Shown piece by piece: positions 1 through 10,500 of a DNA stretch of 64,000 nucleotides (position 1 is the stretch's first letter; every line of letters begins with the position of its first letter). The position numbers were made by a program, and so were the translations under genes. The notes below the pieces were generated by a model. It did no database searches, was not told the origin of the DNA, and saw only the letters and a list, made by a program, of their open reading frames with translations. The DNA is from Casuarina equisetifolia (taxonomy: Eukaryota > Streptophyta > Magnoliopsida > Fagales > Casuarinaceae): positions 32,763,580 through 32,827,579 of the forward strand of contig CM052355.1 of the NCBI GenBank assembly GCA_028551475.1, given 5' to 3'.

Positions 1-656
1 AGTGTTTTCTAGACATGTTGTAAACATGGGACTAGTAGCATCTTTGGATGCTTTTGTTTAGTGGGAGTTATTGTTATATGATATTTTGTTATGTAGTAAA
101 CTTTGTTTTACTTATATTGCTTGTAGTATGTTGTTTTCATAGAACATGTGTTTTTGTAAGACAGGTATTAAAGACTTAAGGGATGTGCAACCTTAAGCAT
201 TTGGCTGGGGCATTTATTGATAAGCCATATTTTGATGTCTTGTAGCACTTAAATTTATACTCGAGTATTACAAACAAGACATATTGGTTCATTAGAACCT
301 TTATATAGTTCTCCGATGACTGTATGTCAATGACTGTGTATGTCGATTTTAGGGAGAACTAGGACTGATAAGAAAAATAACACATAAGGTTATTTACCTA
401 GTGTTATTTGTTTGCCACACTACCATACTCAATCCATGTCAGTAGAGTGGATAGCCCTTATGACTATGGATAATGTTATGTCTTTTAATTGGCATAGTTA
501 ATGCTATGATATGAGGGTTTTGAAGCTTTATGGGATCGGATTTGCAATGAGGAATTGTCGTTAGAGCAATATAAAACCTTTTCGAAATTATTTTCATGTA
601 TAATCTATATAAATATAATATTTGTTTTTGCACATTGATACACCCAAGTGGGAGAT
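1..656 (+). mobile_element. 3' internal end of a Ty1/copia retrotransposon
   Basis: The first 80 bases read, in frame 2, as the last residues of a copia RNase H region (HVVNMGLVASLDAFV, then stop). This resembles the C-terminal tail of many plant copia polyproteins. Several hundred bases of non-coding sequence follow. They end in a purine tract (AAGTGGGAGAT, about 646-656) directly before TGTTAG, which is the usual copia polypurine tract and 3' LTR junction. The rest of the element lies outside the window to the left. No long open frame remains here. Confidence 0.65.
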
Positions 657-1276
657 TGTTAGCTTATTTTGTAAGCTTATGTAATGTGGGCTTTATCAAT
701 GAGCATAAATAGTTCTCTTTATGAAAGTGTATTAATGTAACAAATATTGGTTCAGTTAATTAGATAAATTTTGACCTTATTGCGAGTATGGTGCTAGCTA
801 GTGTGGGCCTTAGTGCACTTTATAGAACTGTGATGAGTCAGGACTATTTAGTAAGCACGTTTTATGATATATCGGCTAAGTCCCCCCTTTAGCTTAAATT
901 ATGTGCATTGAGGTCAGTATATGGAATCAATTTTTATGGTAGGAATACAATGGTCATTTTCATAATGATCTACTATTCACAGATATTATTTATATATCTG
1001 TTAAAGAGAAGTTCTTCTCTTTTACATTATCTCTCCTATCCCGACCATTTCTCTTCTTCGTGTATGATTCTGATTCTATTTTTCTGATCCGGCTTCTCAT
1101 CGGCTAGTACATTTAAGAATAGAGGATAAGATCTTAGCTCAGATCCTACTATAAAGATGCAGTCACCTTCAGGTACGTTTTTCTCGTTTTGTTTATTTCA
1201 TTTTAACTCATTTTTAATTTATAATTGATGTTAGATCCTGTTTTAAGTCTTGTTTGAGACGTATAAGATTCCTACA
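657..1276 (+). mobile_element. 3' LTR of the copia element
   Basis: The LTR starts TGTTAGC straight after the polypurine tract. I place its end at CCTACA (1276), because from 1277 the minus strand reads as in-frame TIR coding sequence that stops abruptly at this point. That gives a TG...CA LTR of 620 bp. The partner LTR and the matching target duplication (expected CCACA) are outside the window, so the right border is inferred from the interrupted gene. Confidence 0.6.
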
Positions 1277-1643
1277 CCACATGGTAGAAAACGGGCAGAA
1301 CTTTTAGCCCACTCCTTTCCCAGCATTCCACAATGGTGTTCAACTCTTTTAAACACCATGAAGAATGTGCAAAGGTCTTTGAAATGACAACGACCGCATA
1401 ATGAGATTTTTTGATTGCCTCGAAGAGTTCTTCATTAGAGCTTCCTTTCTCCAGCTTTTTATCGTCCTTGAAGACGATAAAGCCCCTGTCCTTGAAAGCG
1501 GCATATAGATGATCCGTAAAACTATAACGAGTGTCTTCACCGCGGAAACTAATGAAAACATCGTAAGTAAATGGAGTTGTTGAAGAAGAAGAAGAAGAAA
1601 GAGATGAGGATGAAGGGGATGATCTCTGATTGCTGAAGGCCAT
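1277..1643 (-). pseudogene. TIR-domain disease-resistance gene, truncated by the LTR
   Basis: ATG at 1641-1643 opens 122 codons. A Ser-rich leader (about residues 2-25) is followed by a TIR domain: YDVFISFRGEDTR (TIR box 1), then SFTDHLYAAF, then SSWCLKEL and VLPVFYHV. In intact TIR-NBS-LRR genes FYHV is followed by DPSDVR and the rest of the TIR exon, then NB-ARC and LRR exons. Here the reading frame runs straight into the LTR end and meets a stop after one more Val codon. The first exon is therefore cut inside the TIR domain and nothing downstream is present on this side. TIR domains are NAD+-cleaving signalling modules of plant immune receptors. A short TIR-only product is possible but the domain is incomplete. 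The upstream frame opens with GTG; I chose the ATG. Confidence 0.8.
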
Positions 1644-2764
1644 CACTGAAGGATGATATTCGCAGGCTGGTTTAGTATAAGGCTAATCAATCTGCAGGAT
1701 TGGAGGCTCACAAACCTGTTTGGTATATAATAAGGCTCGGCAGAATGGGTTTCGCAATATGCAATTGGCGGCGTCAACTTGGGGACGATTGCATCCGCAG
1801 TTCCATTAATTGCAGCGCAAGTGATGGGCAAGAAATTTAAACAATGTTCCCACTCACTGCGTTTGTCGTTTATAAAACTTTTCCAATCTACTGACATCAT
1901 CTACGGGGGCGACATGACGCATCTCGGGTTTTCTTAATTAAGAAGAAAAGGTTCTGTTCACACCGCAGATTCGGGCGCATTAGGCTCCAGGCAAAGCAGA
2001 TTCCTCTCCAGTAATACCTAGAAATTGTCCGAATGAAGGACGAAGAAAAATCAATAACCAGAATAGAGATAGACTGAAAGTATATGATATATTTGCAGAC
2101 GTCGAGTCTCATGAGTTTACTTAATTAATAATAAGGCTTTGAAAATTAGGGTTTACAAACGATTCCTATAAAATTAAGTATATTTGAAGCTAAAAGTTTG
2201 GCCTTCAAATTACGTTGATCGGGTTGCCATTTATCTTCGTCCTTATTTCTAGGTAGCTTCTCTCTGTAGATAAGTATATTAATTATGTTATTAATTTTAT
2301 TCTCTAAAAAGGAAATTATATATTAATAATCATATAACGCTGCTATTATGTTATTAAAACTGTTCGTCTTATGTATTACAATCATAATCAAATTTATTAA
2401 TTTAAACTATTATACGATGATAAACATAGTTGAAATCCTTCAAACAACGTATAGTTGCGGTTTAAGAGAAATTTCCAAGCCCTGCAAAAGGTCGAAATTC
2501 CAAGTCTATTCCTTTACGTGGGAGGACCCCATGCCTTCGTGCCTGAAAAGGCAAAGACTAATTCGCATTGCACCCTGAGTCGCGGACGTGAATTCATCAT
2601 TCCAATCAATCAGCTTTATAAAAAAGATGGGCTTTTGCATGTTCCATGGAATCCAATGTTCGTTGGTCGTCGTTGTCGCGTGAAAAGCAGAGACATGCTT
2701 TCGGCAAACCGGCCTTTTTCTTAAATTCCATCCACTTACACCAGAATGATTTCTCCCTCAAAAT
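1644..2764. other. Region without a recognisable gene
   Basis: The first part (1644-2100) is presumably the old promoter and leader of the truncated TIR gene on the minus strand. 2440-2730 has open frames in both directions, but I recognise no domain and see no splice structure. Confidence 0.4.
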
Positions 2765-4825
2765 CGTAATAATATCTATTGTGCCATACTCGATTTTCCT
2801 TCCTGTCTTTCTGCAATAAGACTTCAAAAACCTTGTTATGTTCATAGTTAACATTTTCCCCTCAAGAGGTAAGTCCTAATGATCCACATTGCACCAGTTA
2901 CTTCATAACGATTATGGCTAAAAAAAATTGTGTATGATGTTTTACCAATAATGGCTTTGAAACTTGAAGTCGTGAGTATATGGTGCTTAATGCAAGAAAA
3001 CTAGCGAAGAAAGATCATTGTTGTCCATTATTTAGCAATAATTTGAATACATTTTCTCTCTGAACTCCGGCATCCAAATCTGATCCACATCTAGCAAAAC
3101 ATCTTTAGATGAAGGGTTACTGAAGTCCATTAAATTGTCATGCTCTTCTCTCCTAATGTGCTGGAAAGTGAAAGATAGTGGTGTCCAGCTGGTTTGGGTG
3201 GAAGGACGTGTGACCTTTATGTGATTATTCTTTTCACTTGTAATTGTACTGCCAATAAAGAGCTGCTGGATCTTTTCAACACAATTCTTGATCACCATGG
3301 AATGTGGGCCACCACCAAACTTTGTCACTCTGCACAGAGAGACAATCACATCAAGTGGTTTATGGACAGATGAGAGACAATACCTGTAAACCAGAAGAGA
3401 CCTGATACTGAAAGATGGAGGAAATAGACACACAGGGTTATCAGTAAGGGATGAAACTGGTATTGCAGTTCGACCTTGGACTCTTTTTTTTTTTTTTTTT
3501 TATTTCCTCTGGGACTTCTACAATATAGCATCCCCTTGGCTCTCCGAGAAACTGCAATTACATAATGTGTAAAATCACCTTCACTCCACACTGAAGTTGC
3601 TGATTCTGGTTTGGTTTTGTACGCTATGCTACAGAATGTTAATTATTAACACTTGAATGCCATTAAACAAGCACAAAAGGGCATCTTCTAAGTAAAATGC
3701 TGCCAACATAACGTCACAATCTATTGGTTCAAGTGCACCATTCTTTCCATTCATGCCATCACAAAGTTAAGAAATTTTCAGTTTGGTTTCTTCTTAAAAT
3801 ATGGGATCCTGTACAACATGGATCATAAATCTTTAAGTGCCACAATAGTCACCTAAAAGTGAAAAGAAAAGACTAAAGCTGGCCAACCACAGAGAATAGC
3901 CAAGTAATAATAGCTACTTACAAGACATGATAATCTCCATTTCCAGGGTGCAAGCAAACAGCATACCCGGCATCCTTTTTAGTATCTTCTGTAGCACTCT
4001 TCCGCTGGGATAAACATGACAATGGCTCTACAGGCAGAAGAAGAAACTTAAAAATCATCCACAGGGAAGTTTCTGAGATGTAAACAGTCCTTACTGGTGT
4101 CTATGTAAGTTAATATGTATGATCAACATGAATTGAAGACTACCGTAAAAAGCATCCTGCAGTGAAGACATTCTTAAAACTTTGGAAAATCTGAGGATTT
4201 TGATTGAGAAAGTTACGTAATCTACTCATTGAATGTTGCAAGCTTTTAATGAGCATGATTCTGACTTCAACAACTGAAGTCACAAGATTAAACCTGAACA
4301 GTTTTATGTTATGGTTTATAAATGGTAGTTTCACTCGAAGGGTTGTCTTTAAGCTAGGCAAGTGGATTTACCGTCAAGCTAGAGTAAGCTAAAAACAGAT
4401 TCCCAAATACTTCAAGAGCAAACCTTCTGGTGCCACTGAGAATGAGGCAACTTTTTAGAGAATTTATGCCAGTTTTCACTAGTGATGAAACATGCCGGGC
4501 ACATGCTACCCCCGCTTGAATGTAGACTGCCTCTCGCTGTGAACGCGTGCTCTTAAGTTTCCTCCATGGTATTACTTGAAGTTTCCTTGCTGCCATTATC
4601 CAACAACTAGCCTAAGTTGAAACTAAGTTAACACTCCACGTAATCTTAATTTTCAAGGAGATTTTACTTTCTTCACATTTTTAAGCATTTGGAAAGGAAA
4701 AAAGAATTAGATCATATGTCATAATAGTCAATTGGGATTCATCTTTTACTTTTATTTTTTCTACAAGCTTCTTTGCATTGAAAGCGCATATACTTGTCTA
4801 ACACTCTTACTAGGTCTTCGTGATT
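2765..4825 (-). pseudogene. Partial degenerate copy of the 22-exon gene at 10501-19642
   Basis: Blocks here align in order and orientation with exons 6-10, intron pieces and half of exon 21 of the intact gene. About 4425-4590 matches exon 7 (RKLQVIPWRKLKST), with an extra A that shifts the frame after INSL. About 3920-4025 matches exon 8, still open (SATEDTKKDAGYAVCLHPG). About 3430-3555 matches exon 9, broken by a long A tract and stops. About 3220-3330 matches exon 10, with frame damage. 4750-4825 matches exon 6. Exons 11-12 are missing between about 3030 and 3050. At about 2820 the sequence jumps from the exon 13 acceptor region into the middle of exon 21 (KDRKENRVW), so exons 13-20 are gone. 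Introns are retained, so this is a DNA-level duplicate, not a processed copy. Confidence 0.85.
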
Positions 4826-6600
4826 TCCCTCATAATACTTTATTTTATTACTTACGGATTGATTAGGACAAGATAACATATTAAATAATAGTTTTTTCAT
4901 ATTGTACGTCAACATTTTTGCATATAATCAAGTATTGAATGAGTTGTATTTTTCTATTAAGTCTCATATATTGTTGAATAAGTAGAGTAGCACTTGGACT
5001 TCCTTACCATGTTTAGGATTATGACCACAATGTGAAGATGATACAAGGTTATATTAGTAGTTACATCTTTCACTACTGAAATTGTTGGTGTTATGAGGAA
5101 AGAGGCAGCTAATGTAACAATCAATCAAATCAATTTCGCTAAGCTTGACATAGTTATACATAATTGGATTTTATTGAAAGCTCTTTGGGCCTTAATTCTT
5201 GACTTGGAAGAATAAAATATAATTGCTCGTCTTTAAAGCACAGGCTTACGAAGTTGTCAGTATGCTCTTGCCCTCTTAAACGCAGAATCCTAAAACCTAT
5301 GACTATTACGAAAATTTTACAAACTGGTATATGCTAAAAATGGATGATTTTTTTTTTGTTACACTGTCTAAAGTTATGCTTGGAAATAATTTTTAAAATT
5401 TAAGAAGTTAGTTTTAAAGACAAAAAAAAATTCTTAATATAGTATTAGTTCGTATGTTTAAAAGATAGCATCCTTATGCATGAAGCTCGTAATCCATACA
5501 GGCTATAAGGACGCATGTTAAAGAAATGGTGTAAGTTATTTTTATTATTTACATCCTCTTTAAAAATTCTTTTTAAAATGAAACACATATCTCCTTTACA
5601 TGTCAACTCCTTAACAATATCCTTTTGAAAATTTATGTAAATTAACTCGCCCATGGATGCTAATAATATTTCAACTAAGGCTTGAATGGAAATCTTCTAA
5701 AAAAGGAGGGAAAAAAAGAAAAAAAAAAAAACAAAAAACAAACAAGCACATCAAGCGTCAATGTGTCACATCTTCTTGCGCCCATTTTGTTTGTTTAAGG
5801 AGTATAATTACCAGGAAAAAACAATTACAAACTTAATAGTTTTTTTTTTCTTTTTTTCAGGACCTTATATCTGCCTTTGAGTTGTAGATATCTACATGCA
5901 TACATGAGTTTAGTTTTCCTTTTCACCTTCATGATCCTTCTTCCCAGGATGAGTATGCAAGTCTTTGCTTTATGTTCTTGAATACATATCAGATTGGAAA
6001 ACAAGTCCCAGAAAATGGCTCCATAAGACCAGTTCCTTTGTGACTCAAATATCTATGGTCGGACTTGAACAGTACATAAACCTCTCACCAAGTCGTGCTG
6101 GGCCCTTTCAGGGGTTCTGATGCGACCAAGTCCATGTAACTCTGGATCCTTCATTGGCACAATTCTTTGAACATTCGGGGAGACGGTCTTCATCATAGAT
6201 GCACACACTGTGTAGAACACTTGGCACCAAACAAGAGTTCTGCTCTAAAGTAATAGATTGACTTGAGTTGGCATTAGGAAATGTCTGCTCTTTCTTCTCA
6301 CTTTCCCCCCTTATGACACTCTTTCTTCAAGAACTGTTAATATTTTTGTGAATAAAGCCTCCCGAGATAATTATAACTACATGTTCTCTGAGTTATATGT
6401 GGTGAAAAAACTTCTAGAACCTAAGCCAAATGGAAACAAAGACAAGGACATTAAATTAATATTCCAGCACCAAGGTTCACAGTTGAAATGATTCCTACAA
6501 TGGTTTTCTAATGTTCCCTTCAGCAGTTCCGAGAACATTATTCCTCTGAAGTTCTTTGCCTCCAAATTTGTCTCAAGTTTCCGGCATCGCACACAGCACA
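4826..6600. other. AT-rich intergenic region
   Basis: No gene is recognised. A minus-strand stretch at about 6060-6200 reads open for some 46 codons (MKTVSPNVQRIVPMKDPELH) before a stop. It could be a fragment of a coding exon, but I cannot assign it. Confidence 0.4.
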
Positions 6601-6990
6601 ATGTCGGAGATGGAAGTGGGGATTTCGATTATTTCCTCAATACTGGCAAAAATTGGTAAGGGTCTCTGTGGTTCCATATCAAGACCGTTGGCGAGTTCCA
6701 CTCACACCGTAATGTTTGGCAAAGAAGATGAAACTCCTTCTGGATCTAAGTGATGGAGTCAAAAATGAAACGGAACTAGCTGGGAAAGGAAAACTTCTGA
6801 AAGCTCAAGTCATACAGTGACTCAAGGATGTTGAAGAGCTGCTTAAAGTTGATCAGATTCAAGCAGTAAAGCTTTCTCCATGGTCCATAAACTGCAGGAA
6901 ACGGTACACAATCGGCAAGAAACTCAAGAGAACTAAGCTTAGTGGTTGCTTAATGCCTGAAAGGCTTAATCCCCATCTAATGCCTTAAAG
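6601..6990 (+). pseudogene. Probable CC-NBS-LRR N-terminal relic
   Basis: From ATG 6601 the frame gives MSEMEVGISIISSILAKIGK, which resembles the start of RPS5-type coiled-coil resistance proteins. The frame then breaks near 6735. In another frame it continues as GVKNETELAGKGKLLKAQVI, stop, LKDVEELLKVDQIQ and NCRKRYTIGKKLKRTKL, the kind of coiled-coil and Lys/Arg pattern found before the NB-ARC domain in that family. No P-loop or LRR follows. The identification is by pattern memory and is tentative. A direct repeat (AGAACTAAGCTTAGTGGTTG at 6928 and a near copy at 6989) closes the relic. Confidence 0.45.
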
Positions 6991-7169
6991 AACTAAGCTT
7001 AATGGTTGCTTCAGTGATGCTTCAGGCCAACAACATCCAGACAAAGGCCTTCAAGTTACGTAAGTAGACATACGCTATCCAATCCTGTTATAAGCTTATT
7101 CTAGGATAGATTTTAGAAACTTCCAAAAATAACCAATGAGGATAATTCAGAATTTTCATCCAGTAGATT

Positions 7170-7502
7170 GTGATTGTTGATGCAACGGCCCTGTATGCAG
7201 TAGGAACCCGTGGGCTCTTACATAACCATATCAGCGTAAATCAGAGAGCCCAAGGAAATGAAGGACAAGCCTTCGTGTCAGCCTTCACAAGGTATGAACC
7301 AGGAGGGACCGTGACATCATATCTGACCTCTGCAGGATCAGAACATGATCTCAACTATGACAATGCCACTTGCTCAACAAGCTACCTAGGCGGCTACTCT
7401 GGTCCTACCAAGGAGAACATTAATGATATTGCAGAAGAGCCATCCTCCAATAAGGTCGGTGGTCAACTTTACAAGAAGAAGAAACTGAATTGTGCTCTCT
7501 GA
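7170..7502 (+). CDS. Unassigned 110-codon open frame
   Basis: The frame is open for 110 codons with ordinary amino-acid composition (MIVDATALYAVGTRGLLHNH at the start, a Lys-rich end). I recognise no domain, signal peptide or membrane segment. A TATA-like CCTATAAATAAGGAG stretch (7549-7563) and a short transcript-like leader follow it, an arrangement also seen inside LTRs, so this may be part of an old retroelement. An AG precedes the frame at 7165-7166, so it could also be an exon. Low confidence that it is a real gene. Confidence 0.15.
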   Translation: MIVDATALYAVGTRGLLHNHISVNQRAQGNEGQAFVSAFTRYEPGGTVTSYLTSAGSEHDLNYDNATCSTSYLGGYSGPTKENINDIAEEPSSNKVGGQLYKKKKLNCAL

Positions 7503-10500
7503 AGCCGTGCTGGTCACTCCAAGTTATCCTAGGATGGTTGTCGTGTAAATCCTATAAATAAGGAGTGTATTGTATCCTTAAAGCTCAATGAAAAAGCTAG
7601 TGTGAAGTGTTGTAAGGCTTCTATAGCCACCTTTTGCTTCTAATATATTAACAACGTTCAGTGTTTGTCATACCCAATATCTTGGTTTTCTTCTGTGATC
7701 ACTCAATCCGTTATGAAGTTTCCAAGTCCATGACAAAGAGCTTAAGCTTGAGAGAAAAGGTGTTGACGATGATGTAGGATAAGATTGGGAATCTGAATAA
7801 TGCGTTTTGGGATTACAAATCACGTGAAGGTTCAAGTCCATATCTAAACGATGTGAGCCTTTCACCAAAATAAGCTTCAAGCGACATGTTGTACACCTGG
7901 GATTGCAAATAGTAGAAGTTTTGCTTCATCAGGACAGAATTCAGAAACTACCCCACTTCTTTTCTTGTACACTCGAAATGCGATGCTTAATAGATTTAAG
8001 ACACCACTACCCAACTTTCCAACGACGCTGGGTGAGATACCCAGCCACATTCCTCATGGGGCCATCATGAGGAACTTCTTGAACACGGTCAAGGTTACAA
8101 ATGATATCAGGGGTTTCAATATAAGGAGACAATCCATCATGCAGATAAAATATTTTAGATTTGACCTTCAAGAGGGAAAGAAAAGGTTAATATTCAGTAC
8201 TGATGTATCACTAGAAAAGAAAAAAAAAATTTAGACACACCAAGAGTCCTATATTAGTAAAAAAATCACACACTTTTGAACTAAGATATTCAAAAACTAA
8301 AGGAAAGTCCCTAACCACAACTCAACCAAAACGCAAAAACCAAATTTAATGGATAGTACAATATTTGAGTAGCAATTGGCTTCGATAAAAAATAATGAAT
8401 TGTATCAATTATTTGTAATGTAATGCATGCACTTTTACAAAAAAGGTGATTAGGTAAAAAGTATACTTTTAAATAATAACAACTGGTACTTCAGCTTTAA
8501 CATAGCATTACTAGTTGTGGTGGCAAGCTAAAAAATTTAGTGCAACCAAGCATGGCAGTGGATTATTCACCCCAAGGTTGCATAAAAGCAACTATTTTTA
8601 TTTTTTAAAATCTTCCAAAAATAAAGATTGTATCAATCTTTCTTGAAAGATATTATTCTTTACCTATTCAATGTTGGCTCAACAAAGGGATCAGCTGCAT
8701 ATAAATGGTCCCTACAAGGTTTTTAGACCTTCTTCCTTCTATACCAAATGAAAGATGCTGATGACTGGATATACAACAAACTTGGATGCAACATGTGTAG
8801 GACAATATTACCCCACAAGAAACATTCAAATCATCAAGGAAATAGAAAATATAAAGATACCAACAAATGCTGTCAATGGGAGATAGTCAAACAAATCTAT
8901 AAAGATCTTTCAAACATTGGTTATATCATTTTTGAAAACAAACCAAGAAAAAATTACTCCTGAAAACTATTAAAAATGGTATCAATGAACTAAATTGTAG
9001 AAGGTAGTACATCTCAAAGGTAGAAAAAGTCTAAAATATTTTTCACAATAAAATATACTCTGAAAATTAAATATTTCCAGTACATCAATTAAATATTTGC
9101 TAGCAGTTATCAATAAAATATAATGTGCTTCTCCTTATTTTTCCACCTAGAAATTGGCTCACATGTTAGTCATTTGGAACCATTAAAACGCATCAGCATT
9201 ACATTAGAAAGACATGAGAAGTATCAAAAATCTCACATAACATCATCAATTGGTTCCATTGCATGGATGTAAACATGTTGACACCAATTTTTAAAATGAG
9301 CAAAAGATATACTAAATGAAAGGATAGGTAAGTGAAATTTCCTTGGTCCAAATCAGTTGCAGCAACTGCAACAGCAGACAGGCCTCAGGACAATGAATTA
9401 CCGTAAAACAATAGTGCGCAGGTTGAAGCAGAAACAGATCCTTGGAAACGACTGCAAGCGACATTACATCTGGCGGCTGCTCTTCTTAAGCAAATCCAAC
9501 AAGGGAAATGATGTTGACCAGCCCAGGAAACCAATGTTAAGTATTACATGTCAAAAAATCTTAGGAATTAGAAATCTATGTAAGTTTCAAATGGTTTCTG
9601 GTTCCCTTGATCAGCAGCTAACTGGCTGTAGCTTTTTTCTTTTTTCTTTTTCTTTAATTGTCATGCTCTACTTGTTTATTACTATCATTTCTACCTGACT
9701 GACCAGCGAGTGTCTATGGTCATCTTATTTTTAGAACTTGAAGCCGCTAGCTTTCCTTTGTTGGGTAAACTAATGATGTACAAATCCTTTTCGCCTTCTA
9801 TCATGTAACATTATCATAAATAGCTATACTTTATCTTAAATAGCCATTTGATAATTACATTTGATAGCGAACCATTTGGCTTGAGGATCTGTGCTGACCT
9901 GAAAGTTCACGGGAAGCAAATAAGTTTATCTTTTTATATAAGTTGTGACGTTAAAAGCTGTTTGTGAAGAAGGGAATAACAAAACGACTAACAGTTCCCA
10001 TTTAATTTTTTCACCTCAGTGCATTATTTCCAGCCGTGTTGACTATGAATTTGTATCCCTTGTTAGTCCTTAAGCTCAAGCAGAATAGGTATAAATAATG
10101 CTGATAACAAGCATGCAGAGACTTAACCAGCGATCGCTAATTGTATGAATAGCTACCAGATGGTAAATTGCTTGTGCAAGGATCAACATGATGCCTTAGA
10201 TGGAGGGTTAGGGTGTTCAACTTTTGAATCAGTCGTATGCCACTCTACACCAGAAATTGTTTCTTCTTTCTATCTATTATCAGATCACAATGACCAAAAG
10301 TCCCATGTCGGGGTAAAGTTACAGACCACTGGAAATTGCAAAAGTACCTAGAGACCTATATGAGAAACAAAAGTATAAAGGAAGAAATTTGGCAACAAAA
10401 TTCGCAAAAGAATGCAATGAAACCTCTATAGAGATTGATTTAGTACTATACACTTATGCTATGAGTTGATACATGAATTTGGCAATTGGGACTGCAGCTG
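7503..10500. other. Intergenic region, no gene recognised
   Basis: Mostly AT-rich. One exon-like stretch at about 9421-9510 on the plus strand follows a CAG acceptor-like site and reads VEAETDPWKRLQATLHLAAA, then LLKQIQQGK and stop. I cannot assign it to a family. Confidence 0.35.

Noticed and set aside
7549-7640. TATA-like box and leader as a full LTR
   Set aside because: No matching LTR pair, primer site or TG...CA borders could be found.
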